Below are positions 37,009 through 46,243 of a stretch of 64,000 bases of DNA, piece by piece (the first letter of the stretch is position 1; the number at the start of each line of letters is the position of its first letter). The notes below the pieces were generated by a model that was not told where the DNA came from, did no database searches, and worked only from the letters and a program-made list of their open reading frames with translations. Position numbers and translations under genes: made by a program. This DNA comes from Bradyrhizobium diazoefficiens (GTDB lineage: Bacteria > Pseudomonadota > Alphaproteobacteria > Rhizobiales > Xanthobacteraceae), in the NCBI RefSeq assembly GCF_016616425.1, contig NZ_CP067101.1, positions 1,612,001 to 1,676,000 on the forward strand, given 5' to 3'.

Positions 37009-37269
37009 GCGGCATCCTCTTCAGTGGATCGGATTTGAATTCTGGTAAGACGAAGGGGATGGCAAAACGCACAAGCCCTTAATCTTGAGGGCGCCGATGT
37101 ATCAGACAATACCCGAGATGTCCACCGGCCAAGTGGGGATTCGGGCCAAGTTCAGCCATTAAATGAGGCGAAATATCTCCGTGCGGCCCTGATTTGGGAG
37201 ATTTGATGCCGAGAGTGGGGCCGTCTCCGGAGCTTTGTTCCGGGAATTTTTGAAAGCAGGGGACGAGAC
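37009..37269. other. divergent intergenic region rpsU/aqpZ
   Basis: About 260 bases between divergent rpsU and aqpZ. It should hold both promoters and leaders. AT-rich patches occur near 37150-37190, but no single promoter stands out. No small gene is evident. Confidence 0.4.
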
Positions 37270-37992
37270 ATGGATATCAAGAAATACGCCGCTGAAGCCA
37301 TCGGCACTTTTTGGCTCACATTCGCAGGTTGCGGGAGCGCGGTGATCGCCGCCGGGTTTCCGCAGGTCGGAATCGGCCTGGTCGGCGTCTCCCTTGCGTT
37401 CGGGCTCAGCGTGGTCACCATGGCCTATGCGATCGGCCATATCTCGGGTTGCCATCTCAACCCGGCGGTCACTGTCGGCCTCGCCGCCGGTGGCCGCTTT
37501 CCCGTCGGGCAGATCCTGCCCTATGTGATCGCCCAGGTGGCCGGTGCGATCGTGGCTGCGTGGCTCCTCTATGTCATCGCGAGCGGGGCTCGCGGATTCG
37601 ACGTCGGCAAGGGCTTCGCATCCAACGGCTATGACGCGCATTCGCCCGGCCAGTACAGCATGATCGTGTGCTTCCTCACCGAGGTGGTCATGACCATGAT
37701 GTTCCTGTTCATCATCATGGGCGCCACCCATGGCCGCGCGCCCGCAGGCTTCGCACCGCTTGCGATCGGGCTCGCGCTGGTGATGATCCATCTGGTCAGC
37801 ATCCCGGTCACCAACACTTCGGTGAACCCGGCGCGCAGCACCGGCCCTGCGTTGTTCGTCGGCGGCTGGGCGACGGCGCAGCTTTGGCTGTTCTGGGTCG
37901 CGCCGCTGATCGGCGGTGCGCTGGGCGGGGCGATCTATCGCTGGCTCAGCGAGGAGCCGGCAGGCGTCGTCGCGGGCGCGAAGGCGGCTTGA
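37270..37992 (+). CDS. aqpZ: aquaporin Z
   Basis: AqpZ is a water channel of the inner membrane. The 240-aa product has six hydrophobic helices and both half-helix motifs, NPA at 64-66 ([11 protein letters not shown]) and NPAR at 186-189 ([11 protein letters not shown]). The arginine supports a water-selective filter. The opening [25 protein letters not shown] is typical of AqpZ. It converges with purK, with a bidirectional hairpin between them. Confidence 0.96.
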   Translation: MDIKKYAAEAIGTFWLTFAGCGSAVIAAGFPQVGIGLVGVSLAFGLSVVTMAYAIGHISGCHLNPAVTVGLAAGGRFPVGQILPYVIAQVAGAIVAAWLLYVIASGARGFDVGKGFASNGYDAHSPGQYSMIVCFLTEVVMTMMFLFIIMGATHGRAPAGFAPLAIGLALVMIHLVSIPVTNTSVNPARSTGPALFVGGWATAQLWLFWVAPLIGGALGGAIYRWLSEEPAGVVAGAKAA

Positions 37993-38002
37993 TCGCAAAG
38001 CC

Positions 38003-38028
38003 GGGATCGCAGCGATTGCTGCGGTCCC
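38003..38028. terminator. hairpin between convergent aqpZ and purK
   Basis: GGGATCGCAGC at 38003-38013 pairs with GCTGCGGTCCC at 38018-38028 around a GATT loop, an 11-bp stem with one G:T pair. It lies in the 37-base gap between the two stops and could end both transcripts, although T-runs are poor on both strands. Confidence 0.6.
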
Positions 38029-38029
38029 T

Positions 38030-39136
38030 TCACTTGCCTTTCGGCAGCCCGATTTCGGTGACGTGGCCCATCTTGCGGCCGGGGCGCGGCGCCCCCTTGC
38101 CGTAGATGTGCACGGTCGCACCCGGCACGCTCAGCCACTTTTCGTAATCGTTGATCTCGTCGCCGATCAGGTTGGTCATGGTGACGATTTCGCCGTGGCG
38201 CACGGGCTTGCCGAGCGGCCAGCCGGCGATGGCGCGGATGTGTTGCTCGAACTGCGAGACGGACGCGCCGTCGAGCGTCCAGTGCCCGGAATTGTGCACA
38301 CGCGGGGCGATCTCGTTGACCAGCACCTTCGGTCCGCTACCGTTGGCGAGCACGAACATCTCGACAGCGAGCACGCCGACATAATCGAGCGCGCTTGCGA
38401 TCTTGCCGGCGATGCTGCGCGCTTCCTCGGCGAGCGCGTCCGGGATCTTGGCTGGCGCACGGGATATCTTCAGAATGTGGTCGCGGTGCTCGTTCTCGGT
38501 AACGTCGAAACACTCGACCTGGCCCGCGGCCGAGCGCGCCGCGATCACCGAGATCTCGCGCTCGAACGGCACGAAGGCCTCCAGGATCGCCGATTTGGTC
38601 GCGAGGCTGGTCCATATCTTCGCGACGTCGTCGCCCTCGCGGATGATGGCCTGGCCCTTGCCGTCATAGCCGAAGCGGCGGGTTTTCAGCACGGCCGGCA
38701 GTCCGATCCTGACGAGCGCCTCGCGCAATGAAGCCACCGAGGTGACATCGGCGTAGGCTGCGGTGCCGATCCCGAGGTGCGTGACAAAATCCTTCTCGGC
38801 GAGCCGGTCCTGGGTGGTCTCGAGGATCTTGCGATTGGGCAGCACCGGGCGGCGCGCGTCCAGCACCATCGCGGCGGCCGATGGCACGTTCTCGAATTCG
38901 TAGGTAATGACGTCGACGTCGCCCGCGAACAGCTCGAGCGCTTCGACATCGGCATATTCGGCGCAGGTCGCGTTCAAGACGACGTCGAAGGCCGGCGAGT
39001 CCGGATCGGGCGAGAACACCTGGCAGCGCAGGCCGAGCCGCGCCGCAGCCATGGCCAGCATCCGGCCCAATTGTCCGCCGCCGAGGATTCCGATGGTGTC
39101 ACCGGGCTTCAGCTTCACGTGGCTGGCGTCAGTCAC
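38030..39136 (-). CDS. purK: 5-(carboxyamino)imidazole ribonucleotide synthase
   Basis: PurK makes N5-carboxyaminoimidazole ribonucleotide from AIR, bicarbonate and ATP in purine synthesis. The 368-aa ATP-grasp protein opens with [24 protein letters not shown] and carries [12 protein letters not shown] and [31 protein letters not shown], all typical. The start overlaps the purE stop by 4 bases, so purE and purK are a coupled operon. Confidence 0.97.
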   Translation of the reverse strand: MTDASHVKLKPGDTIGILGGGQLGRMLAMAAARLGLRCQVFSPDPDSPAFDVVLNATCAEYADVEALELFAGDVDVITYEFENVPSAAAMVLDARRPVLPNRKILETTQDRLAEKDFVTHLGIGTAAYADVTSVASLREALVRIGLPAVLKTRRFGYDGKGQAIIREGDDVAKIWTSLATKSAILEAFVPFEREISVIAARSAAGQVECFDVTENEHRDHILKISRAPAKIPDALAEEARSIAGKIASALDYVGVLAVEMFVLANGSGPKVLVNEIAPRVHNSGHWTLDGASVSQFEQHIRAIAGWPLGKPVRHGEIVTMTNLIGDEINDYEKWLSVPGATVHIYGKGAPRPGRKMGHVTEIGLPKGK

Positions 39137-39621
39137 GCCTTGTCCTCCGGGCGCTCGGCAACCGCCTCGGTCTGAGCCTTGCGCCAGGCGGCGAGACGAC
39201 CGGACAACGCCGGGTCGGACAATGCCAGTACGGAGGCTGCCAGCAGCGCGGCGTTGGTCGCGCCGGCCTTGCCGATGGCGAGGGTGCCGACCGGGATGCC
39301 GGCGGGCATCTGGACGATCGAATAAAGTGAATCGAGGCCCTTGAGTGTCTTGGATTCGACGGGAACGCCGAATACCGGGAGTTCGGTCAGCGCCGCCGCC
39401 ATGCCGGGCAAATGTGCAGCGCCGCCAGCGCCGGCGATGATGATCTTGTAACCCGCGGCCTTGGCGCCCCTGGCGAAAGCAAACAGCCGGTCGGGGGTGC
39501 GGTGGGCCGAAACGATGCGGGTGTCGGCGGCAACGCCGAGTGCGGCAAGCGTGTCGGCGGCATGCCGCATCGTGTCCCAGTCCGACTGGCTTCCCATGAT
39601 GATGGCGATCGGCGCGGTCAT
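39133..39621 (-). CDS. purE: N5-carboxyaminoimidazole ribonucleotide mutase
   Basis: PurE moves the carboxyl group of N5-CAIR to give CAIR, the step after PurK. The 162-aa protein has the class I motifs GSQSDW near the N terminus and SAHRTPDRL, plus [13 protein letters not shown] and [14 protein letters not shown]. The length is normal. It is the first gene of purEK. The GGDEF gene is divergent from it, with a roughly 140-base spacer that should hold the purine-regulated promoter; I see no clear regulator site. Confidence 0.97.
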   Translation of the reverse strand: MTAPIAIIMGSQSDWDTMRHAADTLAALGVAADTRIVSAHRTPDRLFAFARGAKAAGYKIIIAGAGGAAHLPGMAAALTELPVFGVPVESKTLKGLDSLYSIVQMPAGIPVGTLAIGKAGATNAALLAASVLALSDPALSGRLAAWRKAQTEAVAERPEDKA

Positions 39622-39762
39622 GACGTTAATTGTGCCCGAAAAACAGAAAGATAGGCCAGATTAACGGTTCCGGCCGGCGGCTCGCAAGGCGGTGGCAAGG
39701 AGAAGGGAATCCACTATCCTGTCTTGGTGAATCCCCGCAAGCCTTCATTGAGCAGGATGCCC

Positions 39763-40476
39763 ATGAAGAAACCAAAAATGGCGAGCGCTGCGAAGGCCAA
39801 AAAGGGCCGGAAGACCAGCGCCAGCCGATCCAAAGCCGCCGCCAAGCGTCCGACCGGGCTGTCACCGCGCCGAATGTCGGCCGACGGCGGCGCCACGGAC
39901 ATGGCCAAGGCGACCATCCGCGGCTTGCGGAGCAAGCTCAAGGCGGCAGAGCGGCGGGTCGCGGAGCTCGAGGCGGCCGCCGACACCGATTTCCTGCTCG
40001 AGATTCCGAACCGGCGCGGTTTCGAGCGCGAGCTCAACCGTGCCATCGCCTACATGAAGCGCTACCGTGCCAGCGGCGCGCTGATCGTGCTCGACGTCGA
40101 TCGGTTGAAGCCGATCAACGATTCCTTTGGACATGCTGCCGGCGACGAGGTGCTCAAGGCGATCGCCGCCACGCTGACGCGGCAGGTCCGCGCCTCCGAC
40201 GTGGTTGGGCGTCTTGGCGGCGACGAGTTTGCGCTCCTGCTCTGGAATCTCAGCGAGACCGACGCCAAGGCGAAGGCTGCGGCCTTCGAGCAGGTCATCG
40301 ACGAATTGTCCTTTGTCTTTGGCGGCCAGCACGTGACCGCGGGCGCCTCTGCCGGTGTCGCGCTTTTGGGAGCGCAATCCGACGCAGGCCGCGCCCTGGA
40401 GGAGGCGGATGCCGCCATGTATGTGCGCAAGGCGCACCGGCGCCATGAGCCGCGGATCCAGTTGGTTGGCAGCTGA
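39763..40476 (+). CDS. diguanylate cyclase (GGDEF) with basic N terminus
   Basis: This probable cytosolic diguanylate cyclase makes cyclic di-GMP from two GTP. The catalytic motif is GRLGGDEFALLLW and the feedback I-site RxxD is present just before it (RASD). Upstream are a short coiled coil (LRSKLKAAERRVAELEAAA) and a Lys/Ala/Ser-rich segment with no sensory domain. I favour the ATG at 39763, preceded by AGG at a good distance; ATG 39757 and the TTG/GTG at 39724-39727 are alternatives. It is divergent from purEK. Confidence 0.88.
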   Translation: MKKPKMASAAKAKKGRKTSASRSKAAAKRPTGLSPRRMSADGGATDMAKATIRGLRSKLKAAERRVAELEAAADTDFLLEIPNRRGFERELNRAIAYMKRYRASGALIVLDVDRLKPINDSFGHAAGDEVLKAIAATLTRQVRASDVVGRLGGDEFALLLWNLSETDAKAKAAAFEQVIDELSFVFGGQHVTAGASAGVALLGAQSDAGRALEEADAAMYVRKAHRRHEPRIQLVGS

Positions 40477-40478
40477 CT

Positions 40479-40730
40479 CTACAGCGTGGCGAGATCTTCC
40501 GGCACGTTGCCGAATTTGCGCAGTAGCGTGGCGTCGCCGAATTCGCCGGTCATGGGATCGCCGCTGCGGCTGAAGGCCACCGCGCCGATGTTGCCGGCGC
40601 TGCGCGACAAGATCTCGGCGCGCCGCAACGCGGCCGTCGAGCTCTGGCACTCCTCGGCGGCGCCGGCGACCGGCGTGCCGTCGGCATCGATCAGAAAGGG
40701 CATTGCAACGTAGTAGGTCACATCCGACAT
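40479..40730 (-). CDS. small hypothetical protein
   Basis: I do not recognise this 83-aa protein. It reads as real coding sequence: an ATG at 40730 follows a GGAG site, composition is ordinary, and it is soluble (SDVTYYVAMPFLIDADGTPV, then FSRSGDPMTGEFGDATLL). Its stop lies 2 bases from the end of the convergent GGDEF gene. It is downstream of another very small gene on the same strand, and both may be one transcript. Confidence 0.72.
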   Translation of the reverse strand: MSDVTYYVAMPFLIDADGTPVAGAAEECQSSTAALRRAEILSRSAGNIGAVAFSRSGDPMTGEFGDATLLRKFGNVPEDLATL

Positions 40731-40751
40731 GGCGTTGCTCCGATGTTGAAC

Positions 40752-40970
40752 TCAGGCGGCGCTGCTCTTGCTCCGCATCTTGCCGCGCGAGCTGTCCGGA
40801 ATGCAGCCGGCGGAAATCGCCGCCTGCAATTCCTCCAGCTCGGCTTCCAGATATTCGTTGGCCATGATCAGCGCCTTAATGGTGCTCCGCAGATTGCCGT
40901 CGCACATCGCGATCGCCTGATCGCAGGCTTGTTCATAGTGGCTGTTGTCGAGAAGGGCGGTTGCCGACAT
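40752..40970 (-). CDS. small hypothetical protein
   Basis: This 72-aa protein has no family I can name. It has a helical core (YEQACDQAIAMCDGNLRSTIKALIMANEYLEAELEELQAAI) and a polar tail (RGKMRSKSSAA). A purine-rich AAGGA lies about ten bases before the ATG at 40970. It lies 21 bases upstream of the 83-aa gene and probably shares its transcript. Confidence 0.72.
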   Translation of the reverse strand: MSATALLDNSHYEQACDQAIAMCDGNLRSTIKALIMANEYLEAELEELQAAISAGCIPDSSRGKMRSKSSAA

Positions 40971-41094
40971 CTGCGTTGTCCTTCAGTTGTCCTTGGGCGT
41001 TTCCGGGGGCGTGAGGGTGCTCAAATGTTCCTATTTTGTTCTTTTCGAGTCAAGCGGATTCATGTGGCGAGCCACCGCGCGAAGCGGCTCACGA

Positions 41095-41301
41095 TCAGGC
41101 GATGATATCCGGGGTAATCTGGTCTTCGATGAACGCGATGCGATCACGCAACAGCAGCTTGCGCTTCTTCAACCGCTGCAACCGCAACAGGTCCGGGGCG
41201 GGCGACTGATGCAGTGCATCGATCGCCGCATCGAGATCTCGGTGTTCCTGCTGCAACCGGGTGAGCTCGGCTTCGAGCTCACGCTCGTTTTCATTGGTCA
41301 T
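41095..41301 (-). CDS. DUF465 (YdcH-like) small protein
   Basis: This 68-aa protein matches DUF465: a heptad-rich N-terminal helix (LEAELTRLQQEHRDLDAAIDALHQ), then the family core LLRLQRLKKRKLLLRDRIAFIE. The function of DUF465 is unknown. It is divergent from a second DUF465 gene at 41631-41810 across a 330-base spacer, and follows the two small hypothetical genes in the same stretch. Confidence 0.87.
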   Translation of the reverse strand: MTNENERELEAELTRLQQEHRDLDAAIDALHQSPAPDLLRLQRLKKRKLLLRDRIAFIEDQITPDIIA

Positions 41302-41630
41302 GTCTGCGGTGGCCGAAAACCGATAGGCGTGAGACTAAGGCTGTGGATGCCCTGTGGAAATTATCGTCCTTGCGCGACGTGATCGCAAGCGATCTGCGAC
41401 CCTCGCTCGCCGATCCTCCGCAACATATTTCTGGGGGCACCGAGGTGCTGCGCAAGTGCATTGATATCATGGATTTTTTCCCGCCTGGTTCCTTTACTCA
41501 CGCTTCGTTACATATGAATTTTCAAAAATGAAGCTGCGACGACGGATACCCATCGACAGGACGAATCGGTGATGTAGACTCCCTTGTCCGGATCGAATCC
41601 TGAGGTTCAACCCTACCGAGGAGGTTTCGA
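41302..41630. other. divergent spacer between two DUF465 genes
   Basis: About 330 bases hold the promoters of both DUF465 genes. A GAGGAGG site precedes the plus-strand gene. A relatively AT-rich patch lies at 41500-41530. The short open frame at about 41343-41531 has no family likeness and is not called. Confidence 0.45.
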
Positions 41631-41810
41631 ATGACAATTCAGGCACATCTCGTTGAATTGGAGCGGAAGCACAAACTTCTCGAAAACGAATTGCACGAAG
41701 CTCTCGTGCACCTTTCAACAGACGACCTGCAAATTGTTGAGTTGAAGCGCCGGAAGTTGATGGTCAAGGACCAGATCGAGCGTCTGAGGAACGGCGACAC
41801 GCTCCACTAG
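41631..41810 (+). CDS. DUF465 (YdcH-like) small protein, second copy
   Basis: This 59-aa protein (MTIQAHLVELERKHKLLENE, then DDLQIVELKRRKLMVKDQIERL) has the same two-helix pattern as the DUF465 protein encoded at 41095-41301 on the other strand. The strong GAGGAGG site six bases before the ATG at 41631 supports it as a real gene. Its role is unknown. A perfect 12-bp hairpin follows its stop. Confidence 0.87.
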   Translation: MTIQAHLVELERKHKLLENELHEALVHLSTDDLQIVELKRRKLMVKDQIERLRNGDTLH

Positions 41811-41848
41811 TAACCCCCTAACAACGTAGAGTTGATCGTACCTTATCC

Positions 41849-41882
41849 CGCAGGGATGAGAGTCTTTGCGCTCATCCCTGCG
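41849..41882. terminator. hairpin between convergent DUF465 and LhgO-like genes
   Basis: CGCAGGGATGAG at 41849-41860 pairs perfectly with CTCATCCCTGCG at 41871-41882 around a 10-base loop. It lies between the two convergent genes and could terminate both, though T-runs are weak. Confidence 0.65.
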
Positions 41883-41917
41883 AGAGATTGGCACCGTGCA
41901 AAGATGTTTGCGCGGTG

Positions 41918-43021
41918 TTAGACGTCCGCGAGCTCGGCGACGTGGTCTGCGATCGCGAGCGATGAGGTCAGTCCCGGCGATTCGATGCCGAACAGGTTGA
42001 CCAGGCAAGCGACGCCGTGATCGCGCGGGCCCTGCATCAAGAAGTCCTGCGTGGCCACCGCGGGCGGCACGATCTTCGGACGGATTCCTGAATAGCTCGG
42101 CATCAACGCGCCGTCAGGCAGCGTCGGCCAGTACTTGCGGATCGCCGGGTAGAAGCGCTCGGCACGTGACGGGTCGACCTCGTAGTCGATCGTCTCGATC
42201 CACTCGACGTCAGGGCCAAAGCGCGCTTGGCCTGCCATGTCCAGCGTCAGATGCACCCCTAACCCGCCGGGTTCGGGCACCGGGTAGATCAGGCGCGAGA
42301 ACGGCGCCTTGGCACTGCAGCTGAAGTAATTCCCCTTGGCTAGATAGGCCGGAGGGATTCGGTCCAGCGGCATGCCCTCGATGTTGCGCGCCACCGTGGT
42401 CGCCGAGAGCCCGGCGGCGTTGACGAGGAGGCTGCATTGCAGAGTCATTGGCGCCTCGCCGCCGGCCTCGATCTCGACGAGGCCATTCGCCGCCTTGGCG
42501 CGGATCAGCGGGGTGTGAAACGCGAAGGCCGCGCCGGCTTCCTCGGCTTCGCCGCGCAGCGAGAGCATGTAGGCGTGGCTGTCGATGATGCCCGTTGACG
42601 GCGACAGCAGCGCGGCGTCGCAGGCGAGCGCCGGCTCCAGCGCGCGTGCCGCCTCGCCCGTGAGCAGCTGCATGTCGAGCACGCCGTTGGCCTCGGCATG
42701 GGCCTTGATCGATTGCAGCTTCTCGGTCTCCGTCGGGCTGGTCGCAACGATCAGCTTGCCGCAATTCCTGTGCGGGACGCCGCGCTCGGCACAGTAGCGG
42801 TAGAGCGCGTGCTTGCCGTCGACGCACATGCGCGCCATCCAGCTCCCGGCCCGGTAGTAGATGCCGGCATGGATCACCTCGCTGTTGCGCGAGGAGGTGA
42901 TGGTGCCGATCGCCTCGGCCTGCTCGAGCACGATGACCTCGCGCCCGGCTTGTGCGAGCTTTCGGGCCACCGCGAGCCCGACCACGCCGGCTCCGACGAC
43001 GACGCAATCGACCCTATCCAT
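41918..43021 (-). CDS. LhgO-like FAD-dependent oxidoreductase
   Basis: The 367-aa protein opens with a Rossmann FAD motif ([17 protein letters not shown]) and then [14 protein letters not shown], the segment typical of L-2-hydroxyglutarate oxidases. Its C-terminal part has GIRPKIVPP and [14 protein letters not shown], also family-like. It probably oxidises L-2-hydroxyglutarate or a similar hydroxy-acid and passes electrons to the membrane. I leave the symbol empty because the family holds several activities. No partner gene is adjacent. Confidence 0.87.
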   Translation of the reverse strand: MDRVDCVVVGAGVVGLAVARKLAQAGREVIVLEQAEAIGTITSSRNSEVIHAGIYYRAGSWMARMCVDGKHALYRYCAERGVPHRNCGKLIVATSPTETEKLQSIKAHAEANGVLDMQLLTGEAARALEPALACDAALLSPSTGIIDSHAYMLSLRGEAEEAGAAFAFHTPLIRAKAANGLVEIEAGGEAPMTLQCSLLVNAAGLSATTVARNIEGMPLDRIPPAYLAKGNYFSCSAKAPFSRLIYPVPEPGGLGVHLTLDMAGQARFGPDVEWIETIDYEVDPSRAERFYPAIRKYWPTLPDGALMPSYSGIRPKIVPPAVATQDFLMQGPRDHGVACLVNLFGIESPGLTSSLAIADHVAELADV

Positions 43022-43223
43022 GGTTGTGCAGGATGTCTGCTGGACGCGCCGGTGGCGTCAGGTTTGGGGAGAATGGCGCGGGGCCGCTTTCCGTTAAGGA
43101 AGAATTTATCATGTCAGGGCAATTGCCGTATTTTACGTCATATTTTTCCGTTGCGCGTACAGGCGTTTACCCGATCCAAACCCGTGAAGCCAGACAATCC
43201 GACGTTGAAATCGCGGGTGGCTG
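43022..43223. other. divergent spacer lhgO-like/GGDEF-EAL
   Basis: About 200 bases between divergent genes. An AT-richer patch at 43095-43160 could hold promoter elements for either gene. No gene is seen. Confidence 0.4.
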
Positions 43224-45908
43224 ATGGCTGAGAAGTACTGGCACGAGGGCAGCACGCTTCCGATTGCTGTGCAGGCCGTCGTGTGCCTGGCCGGCACGGT
43301 TGCGCCCACGCGCGCCTTTGCACTGTCGGATAACTTCGCCGCGCCGAGCTATCTCGCCCAGCTGGATCCCAATGTGGTCTGGGAAGTCCTGATCGCGGGC
43401 ATCGTTGTCTGCGCCTTCCTCGCCGCGATAGCGCTGTGGATCCATTCCTCGCTGCGTCGGACCCGGCGTTTGCAGTTGCGGCGCAACGCCTTCGTCTCCT
43501 CCGCCATGAACAATCTCAATCAGGGCGTGGTGATGACGGATGCGCAGCGACGCGTCATCTTCTGCAACGACCGCTATCTCGAGATCTACGGCCTGACGCG
43601 GTCCGATCTGCGCCGCGACATGACTGACCACGACATCCTGGAGCTCAGGCGCAAGCGTGGCGTCCTCGGCGTATCCGACAACGAGTTCTACGAGAAAGCG
43701 GCAAGCGCCAACGGTCTGATCACGGAACTGCCGGACGGACGGGCCATCCTGGCGAAATATTTCGTGCTGCCGAACGGCGGCTCGGTGGCGACGCATCTCG
43801 ACGTCAGCGAGCAGCGCAGGCTGTCGCGACAGCTCGCCTCGACCAAGCAATTCCTGGAATCCGTGTTGGACCATGTGCCGGCCTGCGTGGCCGCGAAGAA
43901 CATCGAGGATGGCTGCTACATCTTCGCGAACAGCGCTTATGAGCGGTTCTGGGGGTTGTCGCGCGACTGCGCCGTCGGCAGGAATGCGCGGGAGCTGTTT
44001 GCGCCCATTTCGGCGGCCAGCATCGAATCGGCCGACCGGGCGGCGCTCAACTCGCCGGATGGCCAGTTCCGCAACGAGTTCGAGGTCGACCGCGCCGGTG
44101 CGCGGCGCAGGGTGGCCTCGATCCGGATCGTCGTCCGCAACGAGAGCAACAAGCCCGAATTTCTGCTCATCGTGTTCGAGGACATCACCGACCGCCGCTC
44201 GCTGTCGCAGGAGCTGGAGAGCACCAAGAAATTTCTCGAACTCGTGGTCGACAATATCCCGGTGGCGCTGATCGTCGAGCAGGTCAAGGACGGCCGCTAT
44301 CTGCTCGCCAACCGCAGTGCGGAGACGATCCTCAATCGCCGGCGCGAGGAAGCCACGGGCCTGACCGCCTCCGATATCTTCAACCCCAAGGAAGCCAAGC
44401 TGATCATCGCGCGCGATGAGGCCGCGATCAAGAAACGCGGGATGATCACCGAGGAGCATCCGATCTCCACCAAGGACGGCCTCCGGCTGTTCCTGACCCG
44501 CCGCGCCACCGTGCTCGGCGATACCGGCGAGCCGCAATATCTGATCAAGACCCACGAGGATGTCACGGACCGCCGGCAAACCGAGTCGCGCATGGCGCAC
44601 ATGGCCTATCACGACGGTCTCACCGATCTGCCGAACCGGGCCGCCTTCCTTCAGGCGTTGACCCAGATGATCGAGGCCTGCGAGGGTACCAGCGAGGAGT
44701 TCGCCGTCCTCTGTATCGACCTCGATGGCCTCAAGGAGGTCAACGACGTCTTCGGCCATGCGCTCGGCGACAAGCTCCTGATCGAAGTGGCCCAGCGGCT
44801 TCAGGACTCCGCCCGCGGCGGCGTGGTGGCGCGCCTGTCCGGCGATGAATTCGGCCTCATCATCGACGGCAAGCAGCCGGACGCGGGCCTTGCGCTGGCG
44901 CAGCAGCTCGGCGAGGCCGTTGCGAAGGAATTCCAGATCGACGGCCGGCCGGTCCGCGCTGGCGCCACCACCGGCATGGCGGTCTTCCCGCACAATGGCA
45001 CCGATGGCGCCTCGTTGCTCGCCAATGCCGGTGCGGCGCTGTTCCGCGCCAAGCAGAAGTCCCGCGGCACGATCGGCCTCTACCAGCCGGAGATGGACCA
45101 GCAGATCCGCGATCGCCGCGTGCTGCACCAGGATCTCTCGATGGCGATCAAGAATGGCGAGCTCTCGCTGGCCTTCCAGCCGCAGGGGGCCGCGGGCCAC
45201 AGCGTCGTCGAGAGCGAGATCATTGGCTTCGAGGCATTGGCGCGCTGGCAGCATCCGGTGCGCGGCCAGGTCTCGCCGGCCGAATTCATCCCGATCGCCG
45301 AAGAGAGCGGCCTGATCGTCGAGATGGGCGAGTGGATCCTGCGCGAGGCCTGCCGCGAGGCGGCGTCCTGGCCGAAGCCGCTCCAGGTCGCGGTCAATCT
45401 GTCGCCGGCGCAATTCATGCACGGCGACGTGGTTGGCCTCGTCCATTCGATCCTGATCGAGACCGGCCTTGCACCCGGCCGGCTCGAGCTGGAAATCACC
45501 GAGGGCGTGCTGATCGAGGATTTCGACCGGGGTCTTGCGCTGCTGCGCCGCCTGAAGGCGCTCGGTGTGCGCATTTCCATGGACGATTTCGGCAGCGGAT
45601 ACTCCTCGCTGAGCTACCTCCAGGCGTTCCCGTTCGACAAGATCAAGATCGACCGCGCCTTCATCATCAATCTCGGCCGCAACCCGCAATCGGCAGCGAT
45701 CGTGCGTGCCGTGATCGATCTCGGCCACGGCCTCGAAATGTCGATCATCGCCGAGGGCGTCGAGACGGTCGAGCAACTCGCCTTCCTCGCCAAGGAGGGC
45801 TGTGACGGCGTGCAGGGCTATCTGCTCGGCAAGCCGCTGCCGATCGGGAAATATGCCGGGCTCGTCGGCCGCGCTGAGATCATGGAGCTTGCGCTCAAGA
45901 CCGGCTAG
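43224..45908 (+). CDS. PAS-GGDEF-EAL cyclic di-GMP signalling protein
   Basis: The 894-aa protein has an N-terminal membrane segment (VLIAGIVVCAFLAAIALW) and at least three PAS units (MNNLNQGVVMTDAQRRVIF; LDHVPACVAAKNIEDG; VDNIPVALIVEQVKDG). A GGDEF domain follows with SGDEF at 539-543. An EAL domain follows with EAL at 670-672, DDFGSGYSSL and FDKIKID. Both catalytic signatures look intact, but there is no RxxD I-site before the GGDEF motif. It could make or degrade cyclic di-GMP depending on the PAS input. It is probably monocistronic. Confidence 0.94.
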   Translation: MAEKYWHEGSTLPIAVQAVVCLAGTVAPTRAFALSDNFAAPSYLAQLDPNVVWEVLIAGIVVCAFLAAIALWIHSSLRRTRRLQLRRNAFVSSAMNNLNQGVVMTDAQRRVIFCNDRYLEIYGLTRSDLRRDMTDHDILELRRKRGVLGVSDNEFYEKAASANGLITELPDGRAILAKYFVLPNGGSVATHLDVSEQRRLSRQLASTKQFLESVLDHVPACVAAKNIEDGCYIFANSAYERFWGLSRDCAVGRNARELFAPISAASIESADRAALNSPDGQFRNEFEVDRAGARRRVASIRIVVRNESNKPEFLLIVFEDITDRRSLSQELESTKKFLELVVDNIPVALIVEQVKDGRYLLANRSAETILNRRREEATGLTASDIFNPKEAKLIIARDEAAIKKRGMITEEHPISTKDGLRLFLTRRATVLGDTGEPQYLIKTHEDVTDRRQTESRMAHMAYHDGLTDLPNRAAFLQALTQMIEACEGTSEEFAVLCIDLDGLKEVNDVFGHALGDKLLIEVAQRLQDSARGGVVARLSGDEFGLIIDGKQPDAGLALAQQLGEAVAKEFQIDGRPVRAGATTGMAVFPHNGTDGASLLANAGAALFRAKQKSRGTIGLYQPEMDQQIRDRRVLHQDLSMAIKNGELSLAFQPQGAAGHSVVESEIIGFEALARWQHPVRGQVSPAEFIPIAEESGLIVEMGEWILREACREAASWPKPLQVAVNLSPAQFMHGDVVGLVHSILIETGLAPGRLELEITEGVLIEDFDRGLALLRRLKALGVRISMDDFGSGYSSLSYLQAFPFDKIKIDRAFIINLGRNPQSAAIVRAVIDLGHGLEMSIIAEGVETVEQLAFLAKEGCDGVQGYLLGKPLPIGKYAGLVGRAEIMELALKTG

Positions 45909-45952
45909 AAGTCTTCGAGCAAGGCGGATGCCAGCTCGCGTCAAGGTCGACG

Positions 45953-46168
45953 CCGTCCTATCCAATGTCGCCGCGCTGGACCGCCGGCGCGGCGCTGCCC
46001 GGCGGGGATTTTGCCTGGGACCATTTCGACATTCAAATTGAGCTCGCACGCGACCGCTGGCGGTTTCTCTCGGAGCCGCAGGCCCAGCGGCTGGTCGCAG
46101 CCTATGGCTCGCGATTGCCGGTGGCGGACCGTGATGCGCTCGGCGCGTTCATGGCGAATGTGATGTGA
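45953..46168 (+). pseudogene. probable GlpD (glycerol-3-phosphate dehydrogenase) remnant
   Basis: A 67-codon open stretch encodes PRWTAGAALPGGDF, then RWRFLSEPQAQRLVAAYGSRL. These resemble the LPGGDF and FL-x5-A-RL-x-AYG segments in the C-terminal part of bacterial GlpD. The catalytic N-terminal part is absent and the frame ends at TGA 46166-46168 soon after. I infer a truncated relic next to the PotG-like gene. The resemblance is from memory and should be checked by alignment. Confidence 0.5.
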
Positions 46169-46243
46169 ACGACCTGCCCCGAAGCGGTTGAGCAAAGGGC
46201 GATCGGCCGCTAGCGTGCGGCGGAATCGGGGTTGGCAGGGACC

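Noticed and set aside
43167..46049. Long antisense frame opposite the PAS-GGDEF-EAL gene (about 960 codons)
   Set aside because: Another high-GC shadow frame; the sense product has clear domains.
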